Program-made: the position numbers and the translations under genes | Shown: piece by piece, positions 56,291 through 64,000 of the stretch | How positions within the stretch are numbered: the stretch's first letter is position 1 | Layout: each line of letters begins with the position of its first letter | The notes under the pieces: model-generated | What the model was told of the DNA's origin: nothing | Databases searched by the model: none | The model's input: the letters and a program-made list of their open reading frames with translations, nothing else | Origin: Calliopum simillimum | Taxonomy: Eukaryota > Arthropoda > Insecta > Diptera > Lauxaniidae | DNA length: 64,000 bases | Assembly: GCA_951812925.1 (NCBI GenBank) | Contig: OX638372.1 | Span: 44,638,245 to 44,702,244 of the forward strand | Direction of reading: 5' to 3'

Positions 56291-58579
56291 TCAATCTTTC
56301 ACCTTTATATCATAAGTTCTACAGCTTTAGATAAACTTTTTGCGAAGACAGCGCCCAGTTTTTTTCATTTGCAACAAAATGGCGGATGACTCACATTATG
56401 ACATTACTTTTACTTAAACGAAATAGGCTAGACATAGCCAAAAATCAATGCATAAATTGCAAATAAATTAAACAATACCCCAAAATTTTATCAGTCTCTT
56501 AAAATACATACGAAAAAGTAACTCCACAAGTCAAATTGAAGAATAGCACCTTGTTGCTTACACTGATATTGGTTGACTTTACCGAAATATCTTTGAAGTA
56601 GGGAGTTCCATGTGGAATTTTTATCCAGAGCTGTGTTTTTTCATTCTTTTTCTTTTATATTTGCATCCAAAAATTTCCATAACATGATCCTGAGCTGCAT
56701 TGCGCCATAACCAAATAAAAACAACAAGAAAACCAATAAAAATGTTGCAATATATAAACGTGATTTTAAGTATTCTTAAGAAGATGCATTTAAAGTCATA
56801 AATAATAAATAGACAGGAAAACAAAAAACGAAGGAAACATTTTCAATACTCTTCTCTCCAAAAGACGACGCGACGTTGCCCGATAATAAAAGAAGCAGAC
56901 AACAAAATTTGAAAAACCGCCAATGGCCATTAGAAGATGCTGGCAAGGCTAAATACGTAAGGAAGAAAGAAATAAAATAGAAAACTGCATACTAAATACT
57001 AACTAACTGGCTGACAGTGGATGCTGCAAGGCCTAGAGACCCAGAGTAATCAATAAACAAATAAGCAGCACAGCACACTAGCGCAATAAAGAGGCTGTAC
57101 TGTGTGGATGGAGGGACAATACTAGGAGCAGCAGCAGTAACAGGTTCCCAGTTGGTCTAAGCTGTAGACCACAGCAGTTAATGACGAAAAAAAAGGAAAA
57201 CCAGTTAAAAACCTATAAAATGCTTAGTAGAGAGTCATTTCAAAATCCTGTGCAGCATCCTGATGCTGTAGTTGTCGTAGTAAAGAAGTTTCCATGAATT
57301 CTAAGTCAAGAGGTACCTCAATGTTGTTGCGTTGCGTTGCATTGCGTTAAAAATAGACACAACAAAAACAGCAACAGCAAACCACATTTGCAACAATATT
57401 GATGTAACTAACATTGCAAACCTTTTACTTGTCGTCGCATGCTGCTGCAGCAAATGTTGCTTTCCTTCTTTTTCTCCCGCCTCCTCCGCTAACTTTAACT
57501 GGGCTTTTGCCCAGAACTAAGTACAACCTGTTTGGAATTCAATTGCCGTGAAGTTTTCTACTTTGTTGCAAGCATTTGTTGCATGCAACATTTTCATGAA
57601 GACACAGTGGGTAGTTTTTCACTAAGGGTATAACTTTTCTCGGCATAGTTTTTTTGTTATTAGTTTACACAAGGTGGAGCAAAAGTAGTGTCATAATGTG
57701 AATTTACCATTGTTTTTATAAATGACGTAAAATTTCATTATGCTTTAAAATTTATATTGCAGACAGATGGAGAATTACTTAGTTAATAAGAAGGGAAAAC
57801 AGAGACAAATGTCTTCATTGCTAAGAAAATGGCGAACCACTGACATTCAGACCTTTGATATTTGCCCCACACATCATCGATAGAATCTGCGATTTCCATC
57901 TCAATTTTTTGTCAAATCCAAAGAAAATTTTCATAACTTTTCAGGAAACATTATCCCACTGTGCGCTTGCCAAATACTTTTGCCTCTTTATCAGCATTTG
58001 AGTGCAAGCAAATGTTAAACCAGTATTACCAGATCCTTGCCAACTCCTTTTTTTTAAGTTTTCTTTTTAAAAAAATTCTATGTATTTTGTTGTTGTTGTT
58101 GTTGTTCTTATACATCTCCAACTTTTATAATCCGCTTCAAATGCCGCGTTGACAGCGCCGCAGACAAAGACGCTGCAATGCTTCTTCTTCTGTTCAGCGC
58201 TGAATGTCCAGTCCTGCTGCAATCTTTTGCAACATCATCAACGTCTTTGGCGTTGGGCATTGTAGCGCTTTAAGCTGTGCCATTAGTTTTACTTTTTGCC
58301 AGCCATTGAAGTTGGATTTAATGTTTTTATTTTTTCTGCAACTTTTAAGTTCTTTTTGTTTCACCTCACGGCTTTGATTTTGATTCCAAAAGAATTCAAT
58401 CGCCGCCGCCAAAGTGACTTCAGCTAATTATATGCCGGAAAATCCGGTATTGGGAATTATGGCAGTCACTTCTTGAATGTTTTTGACTTAAAATTCTTTC
58501 GCTTTTGTGCTTTGAATTCATTTGTGTAGATTGTTTAATAAGCTATTGAATTTAGTTTACAGCTGATGTAGTGTTTTAA
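56291..58579. other. Noncoding stretch with triplet and pentamer runs
   Basis: It contains AGCAGCAGCAGTAACAGG (57127), GTTGCGTTGCGTTGCATTGC (57326) and a GTTGTTGTTG run (58090). No supported gene. Short Ser/Cys-rich frames (57332-57520, 57961-58152) lack domains. Confidence 0.45.
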
Positions 58580-60603
58580 CCCTTTCGGAACTTTTTCTTT
58601 CCCATTGACTTTAAAAATCCTTACTGTCCATTTTCTTACTACTAAGAGCCATTTTAACAGTAATTGAAAATAATTTTTAAAAATTTTTGTTTCAAAAGTG
58701 GTTTTTGGGAGCCATGCCATATGGCATGAAATGTACTCAAAGGTAATAAAAGAACCAAAATTTACATTAAAATTTTTAATAAATTTCCAATGATTATGTG
58801 CTTAAATATCATATCAAATCATATTATATTAAAGATTTTCTAGTAAAAAAATTTAAAATTTTACATCAAATCCTAGAAGAGCAAACAATTTGGATTTTTT
58901 TTTTTTTGATTATTTTGAGCTTGGAGCGCTCCATGGTATCTATATTCGTTCCATATTAATCGGACTTAACAAGGTATTTGAAATTCTGGGTGTGCAACCT
59001 CATTCTGATCCAATAAATTATCTTTTGCATCTAAATTTTTCACCAAATAAATTATTATAAGCATCCAAATTGATTGTTATTATTTTAAAGGCTATGAATT
59101 TCATCACGATCTAAAACATATTTTGTACATCCTCTTTTCCAATCAGTACAGCTCTAGACTGTTTATATATTTTGTCACTGCAGTGGAATTAGAAACCCGG
59201 AACCTGGGTACCTAATTCTGCGTCTCATCACTGCAGAGTAAGTACGCAACATATGCTCTGCTTCTTCCAAGTCCTCTTGACATCGTTGTTTATCGGGCCC
59301 ATCTTTTTGGGTAGTAAATAAGTATCTACATAGTGTTCTGACATTTAGGGTATGCCCCGCTTTCGATGCTTCTACACGTTTTAAGGGATACCCTCATCAT
59401 TTCAGTGTAGATTTTTATATTTTTTTTAGCTGAAAAAATTAAAATTGCTTCCACTATACTAAAGTATTTTCGTCTGCTGCAGGCAAGAACTTTTCTTGGG
59501 CTCCTCACTAGTTGATAAGTTATGTTATTTTTAAAGGTGTTGTTCACTTCGCAGAAGGGTTCTGGAAGTATATTATGCACCTCTCTTGACCAAAGTAAGG
59601 TTAGGTTAGGGTGGCAGCAATATGGGCACATATATACCGCAGGGGTCCATAATGATACCACAAACTCCCTTATTATAGTCTATTTATAAACTCTGGTCTT
59701 TTCAATTGAGTGTTTGTCCGAAATGGAGGATCCAGTCAGGTGAATTTTTGTTTTTTTAAGGAACTGAAAGTGGCTGACCAATGCATTTCAGTCTAGTTCT
59801 TGCCAATGTGGGGCAGGACCTACGTTTCATTGCATTCATAAGCCCCGTGTTTTGTTTTCGAGATTAGAGCCACATAATTTCTCCTGGTTAAGGCTTGGAG
59901 AAATTCAAATCACTTTCAGATAAGCCTTGAATAAATTTAAAACATTATTTAAGATTTTAAAGTCGGTTGAATGTCCGAGGAAATTCATATGTATATCGTA
60001 CCCGGAAGTGCGCGTACATGGACAATTTCTATCGCATAACTCTATGGCGAGGACCTTTGCTTGGAAAACAGAAACTATTTCCAACGTCTGAATTAATTAA
60101 TTCTTCGAAAAATGTAATTATTTGAATTAGACACCAAATTTATGAAGAAAAACACCTTCCAACCAATGCAGTTCTTCGCAACCAAATAAATTATTTTAGC
60201 ACTTTTGGATAAAATCTATGCCATATGGCATAACAAGAAATAAAAAAATCGGACAGCATTATTGAATCATGTATGAGGTCTAATTTTGTTACACTTGTTA
60301 AACCAATATTCAGCTTCTTAATGACATACATAAAATTATTAATTATAACTATTTGTTTCAAAGTATGTTATAAAAGTATGAAGTGATCTTTTTTTGCAAA
60401 ATACGTCAATGGATATTGGTGTTCATTCTTTTTAGTCATACAGCTTACTGCGTCCACCAATCAATATAATTCTTTTTTTATCTTCTACTCAAAACATTTG
60501 AGAAAATTAAGAAAAATTTAAAAAAATTAACTTTTAAGTTTTTATGACTTCAAACAGACCTTAAAAAGCGATTATGCCATATGGTATAGAATAACCGAAA
60601 GGG
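58580..60603. mobile_element. piggyBac-type nonautonomous element
   Basis: The ends CCCTTTCGG and, inverted, CCCTTTCGG are each flanked by TTAA (58576-58579, 60604-60607), the piggyBac target duplication. ATGCCATATGGCAT palindromes occur near 58714, 60222 and 60575. The 2-kb interior shows no transposase. It includes a LINE tail (59590-59665) and otherwise unrecognised sequence, so it may be a MITE-like carrier that captured other DNA. The short TIR makes this a moderate call. Confidence 0.55.
59590..59665 (-). mobile_element. LINE 3'-UTR fragment
   Basis: Reversed it reads TGTGGTATCATTATGGACC ... GCTGCCACCCTAACCTAACC, the same layout as the LINE 3' end at 42880-42943 and the fragment at 22508-22600. 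Weakly gene-like frame remains continue to about 59330. Confidence 0.55.
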
Positions 60604-60607
60604 TTAA

Positions 60608-61879
60608 GGCCAAGCATAGTGCACTGGGTCCATATTGACCTTTAAGGGTTAAATAGAATTTATATGCCAAAAGAAATAATCAAGAGCAGTAGTGAATCAG
60701 AAATTATATGGTTTGGTAACGTGTCATCAACAATCAATTCTTACTGCGAAACTAAAAATTATGTGATTGCGGTATATAATTTTCAAAATGAGATAAAAAC
60801 TTGGATTTTATGAAACAAATTTTAAGGTTAGTATAATAAAATAAAATGACCAGGAAAAAGTCTCGTTGGAGAGAAATGTGAGCATTGAGTCTTATGAGGC
60901 CTCATAATTAAATACGCTTCAAAATTTTATTCTATATCCAGCAGAACCAGAAACTTTATATGAACAAACTGCCATTCCATGCCTAGCGTTTAAAATTTTT
61001 ATTTACCATCTCGGATTTCACTCATATCCAAAATAAAAAAAAAAAATTCAAAAATATTGCAATTTTTATTGGTTTTGGCCTGATACGGGACTATTTGGGT
61101 ATATCCGAAAATAATATTTCCTTATTTGACTCAGGTTTTCAGTAAGTTTTTTTTTCTTTTTCATATTCTATAACCAAATGTGGTGGAATATATTCCAAGA
61201 CGTGTAAAATAAAATTCCCAATAAGTGAACAAGAAAATTTTGACATAAGGAGCTGTGGGAAGATCGCTTTACCTGAAAATTTAACGATTTTGGGTTTTTG
61301 CTCGGCATGTGGGGCTCAAATTGAAAAACATTATAGACAAAGTCGATTTATTTTTTATCAAAGAATTTGCTTGAATTTTTTCAGAATTTTGGGATCTGTT
61401 ATGTGGCCGTAATGAGCGACTTAGAGTTTTTAACAATTTCCCTCACCGTGTGCCACATACGATTTTTCTGAATTTTACTTAAGAATATTCGGAAAGGTGC
61501 CCCGTAACATATCTTCTACTTCTAAAATGTGTGCTCTCCCATATGTTATCGGAAATTTTCAGCTAAAACGACCTCCTGACAGCCTTTCATATAGAAGTTT
61601 TCTTGTTCTCCTATTGGGAATTTCATTTTGCACGTCTAGGAATATATGCCACAACATTTGGTTACAGAATATGACAACAAAAAAAAAAAAATAAAATTCC
61701 TGTGAACCTGGGTGAAATAAGGGAAAATGATTTTCGGATCTGCTCACATACTAAATTTCAGCGAAGTCCGAGATGGTTTATTCAAATATTGTTACGCTAA
61801 GCATGGAATAGAAAAGTAACATTTTTAATACAGATCCAAACATGGGATTAGGCGAAAATTTTAAAATGTCGTAACTTAA
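60608..61879. other. Noncoding stretch
   Basis: AT-rich. No gene or repeat recognised. Confidence 0.45.
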
Positions 61880-61989
61880 TGGGGTTTATCGTGAATCAAG
61901 ATTGCCGGGGAACTTTTTCAAACTGCAGTAGAGAATGCGCGGCAGTCTGAGAAAATTCTCCGGGAATATTTATTCACGATAAACCCCAA
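61880..61989. mobile_element. Hairpin MITE, 110 bp
   Basis: TGGGGTTTATCGTGAAT at the left and ATTCACGATAAACCCCA at the right are exact complements. The middle is GC-richer than its surroundings (GCCGGGG / CTCCGGG). Confidence 0.65.
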
Positions 61990-62218
61990 TATATCTATAT
62001 GAGTCTTTTATGTACATATCACTTGCTTTAGAATTTCATCTTTTATCCAGTAATACAAAGAAGTAAATTTTGACCTTTGCCATATTAAGATTCCTTTTGG
62101 CATGACATGACAAATATGCAATCGTTTAAATAAGATTAAAAAAAAATAAAAAAAATATTTTCTATTTAAGCTACAAACTTTGATATAAAAAAAATAAAAA
62201 AAAAAATTTGTTCACAAC

Positions 62219-62290
62219 CTCCCCGACGGGGAATTGAACCCCGGTCTCCCGCGTGACAGGCGGGGATACTGACCACTATACTATCGAGGA
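62219..62290 (-). tRNA. tRNA-Asp (GTC)
   Basis: A 72-nt cloverleaf starting TCCTCGATAGTATAGTGGTC (acceptor TCCTCGA pairs with TCGGGGAG apart from G-T pairs). The anticodon stem CCCGC/GCGGG encloses loop CTGTCAC with anticodon GTC (62255-62257). The T arm CCGGGGTTCAATTCCCCG contains a perfect B box GGTTCAATTCC. No intron. On its 3' side (lower coordinates, about 62194-62206) a T run on the minus strand serves as pol III terminator. It decodes Asp codons GAC/GAU. Confidence 0.97.
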
Positions 62291-62478
62291 TTGTTAGTTG
62301 CTCGTGCACAATATTGCAATCTAAGCAACAAGCAGTAACGCAGTGTTAGCATGAGAAAGAAAATCAAAAAAATTTGTTGTTATTTTTATAATTTATTGCC
62401 ACCGTAGAATTGATAAAGATTTATAAATAACACTACACGGTGCTGAAATCAGCGGTTTAAATAAAACTTTGTTGAACT

Positions 62479-62781
62479 CGAAAAATAACATATTTTATCA
62501 CGATCGGAAAAACGAATTTTACTTAAGACCAAGGCGTCTCACAGAAAAAGTATATACGGCCAAAAATGCTCAGCATTGCCCAAGAAATACGTGTGAATTT
62601 TTTTGGGACATTTTATAATTTTTAAAAAAAATGGTAAAAAAAAAAAATCTGCAAAAATTCACACATATTTCCTTGACGATTCTAACCATTTTTTGCCTAA
62701 CACACTTTTTTCGTAAGACGACATGGTTTTGAGTAAAATCTGTTTTTCTGATCGAAATTATATTAAAAAACCGAAAAATGT
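62479..62781. repeat. Palindromic repeat, ~300 bp
   Basis: GATCGGAAAAACGAATTTTACT and AAATACGTGTGAATTTTT at the left match inverted AGTAAAATCTGTTTTTCTGATC and AAAAATTCACACATATTT at the right. The centre is near 62625. Nature unknown. Confidence 0.6.
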
Positions 62782-62865
62782 CTTCAGAAAAAAATGAGCC
62801 GGGACAATGTAAGTCAAAAATATGAAAAAGTTGTTAGTTTGTACATTATGGGTACATTTCTTTGC

Positions 62866-63417
62866 GGTGCCGTGACATAATCCCCACGGACATAATCCGC
62901 ATTCACGATATTGGGATTATGTCCGCAAGTTATTCGGACATAATCCCCATTTTTTCAATGGGGATTATGTCCGCAAGTATTTCGGACATAATCCCCAGGA
63001 AAAAACGGACATAGTCCCTATAACGATATTTTGTTATTGACCACAGAAGCAGCTCAGGATTTACAACTCCCAAAAATTCCACAGTAATTTTACATAAGGG
63101 TAGGGGTAAGTGGGCGGCCTGCGGCCGCAGCTCAGGATTTAAAACTCCCAAAAATCCAACACCGGCTTCGCGTCGGCCTTCGGCCGCGGATCAGTCTATA
63201 ACATCCAACACTATATAAATTTTTTAAATGGATTATTGCAAAAATTTTGTTCAATCTTAATTAAATTTTTCGGACATAACCCCCATTGGGATTATGTCCG
63301 AAAAATTTACGGACATAACCCCCATGGCCAAAATGGGGATTATGACCGAAAAATTTTCGGACATAATCCCCATTTACGAAATGGGGATTATGTCCGTTGG
63401 GATTATGTCCGGTAACC
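62866..63417. mobile_element. Foldback element made of GGGGATTATGTCCG motifs, 9-bp target duplication
   Basis: An exact 9-bp direct repeat TTTCTTTGC flanks the element (62857-62865, 63418-63426). The ends GGTGCCGTGACATAATCCCC and, inverted, GGTTACCGGACATAATCCCA match. The element carries about eight CGGACATAATCCCC-type and six inverted GGGGATTATGTCCG-type motifs, alone or as head-to-head pairs spaced by a few bases. The ~230-bp middle holds a direct repeat (AGCTCAGGATTTAAAACTCC, 63050 and 63131) and GC-rich GGCCTGCGGCCGC / GGCCTTCGGCCGC. No coding frame. A 9-bp duplication would suit FB- or Mutator-type transposases. Confidence 0.85.
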
Positions 63418-63465
63418 TTTCTTTGCAACATGATCAAGACGAAATTATACAAGGATCATTTTCCT

Positions 63466-63545
63466 AGAACACATTAACCTATTATATCCTGTTTTAAGGG
63501 TCTTTTTGACCCCTTTTTCTAAAAATGGGCTATAATGGGTTAAAG
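63466..63545. mobile_element. Tiny hairpin element with TTAA at both ends
   Basis: TTAACCTATTATATCC and GGGCTATAATGGGTTAA form inverted ends around an inner hairpin AAGGGTC...GACCCCTT. TTAA at each edge could mean a piggyBac-type target site. Very short (~80 bp), so tentative. Confidence 0.45.
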
Positions 63546-64000
63546 AATTATTCCAAAATATTCTACGAAAAATTTTACTACGAAATACCATAAAACTTAA
63601 GGAAAGCGCTACAGGGATGTAATTCCCAATTGATTTTAACGATTTTTTGGGTTTCGGGACAAAATTTCGAATTTTAAGTGTTCATACACGGAGAGAATTT
63701 TGAGCTAAAAACAATCCCAAACCAATCAATTTTGGGTGTGATTTTCAGCTTGCCCATAATTTTCTTGATATCAAGTAATAATGTGATTGTTTATCAAAAA
63801 AATGAATATGCCCATTTGATCTCAATTCAATTCAATTTGGGATTGTTCGTCAAAAATTTATTAAACGCATTTGTGCTTAATTTCAGCCCTTTTGTACTTG
63901 TTTATAAAAAAAAATAAATATTCCCATTTTTTCTTAATAATTTCTGCCAAATGCAAGGAAATATCATTTCATTTTCCAAAATCATTGTACTAAAATGTCC
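63546..64000. other. Noncoding end of window
   Basis: AT-rich. The frame at 63678-63917 has no domain. Nothing recognised. Confidence 0.4.

Noticed and set aside
57657..57700. AAGGTGGAGCAAAAGTAGTG as a possible Tc1-type terminus
   Set aside because: No matching inverted end or transposase remains were found nearby.
62866..63417. CRISPR-like look of regularly repeated 14-bp motifs
   Set aside because: Motifs occur in both orientations, spacers are irregular and the context is eukaryotic. A 9-bp target duplication marks a transposable element.

Overview
The window looks like repeat-rich, gene-poor DNA of a higher fly (Diptera). Supporting signs are mariner, maT and hAT/piggyBac-type transposons, a LINE with an RNase H domain, a dispersed repeat whose end resembles modules I remember from Drosophila and tephritid genomes, many CAG/CAA-type triplet runs, a TATA box plus TCAGT initiator, and a CAAC-ATG start context. 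The species cannot be fixed from sequence alone.

Only two ordinary genes are well supported: a single-exon gene for a small secreted cysteine-rich protein (CDS 39926-40435, +, with its own TATA/Inr upstream) and an intact tRNA-Asp(GTC) (62219-62290, -). No introns or exons of a larger gene could be recognised. The long AT-rich stretches between repeats are either intergenic or intronic.

The rest is a layered mobile-element landscape. (1) A dispersed family, here called the TACCCT family, has eleven copies (about 1.5, 4.3, 6.7, 13.1, 18.1, 21.4, 28.6, 47.7, 48.7, 51.4 and 54.9 kb). It has sub-terminal inverted TACCCTACAC motifs, a 3' hairpin and internal ~135-bp tandem units, which suggests a Helentron-associated (DINE-like) nonautonomous element. 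(2) Younger elements sit inside these copies: a hAT-type long-inverted-repeat element (13.4-14.8 kb, 8-bp target duplication), a 5'-truncated LINE (18.2-19.3 kb, 15-bp duplication), a mariner (28.7-29.9 kb, TA) and a foldback element that itself holds a mariner (48.8-50.3 kb). (3) Several unrelated long-inverted-repeat or foldback elements lie elsewhere: 1-1030, 3485-4157, 15.1-16.0, 19.75-20.4, 23.6-25.2, 31.1-34.5 (containing a decayed DD37D/maT transposon), 37.5-38.5, 50.5-51.2, 58.6-60.6 and 62.87-63.42 kb. The last has a perfect 9-bp target duplication and about 14 copies of one 14-bp motif. (4) Relics of transposases and LINE RNase H domains lie at 9.0-9.9, 10.1-10.4, 46.1-46.7 and 55.9-56.3 kb. 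(5) Simple arrays: (GAAAA)n at 8.7 kb, an 83-copy hexamer at 25.7 kb, and a dimeric ~115-bp minisatellite at 54.2-55.9 kb.

No transposase in the window appears intact, so the elements are probably all nonautonomous or dead. Limits: all alignments were made by eye. Element borders given without a target-site duplication are approximate, and family names are inferences from termini and motifs.
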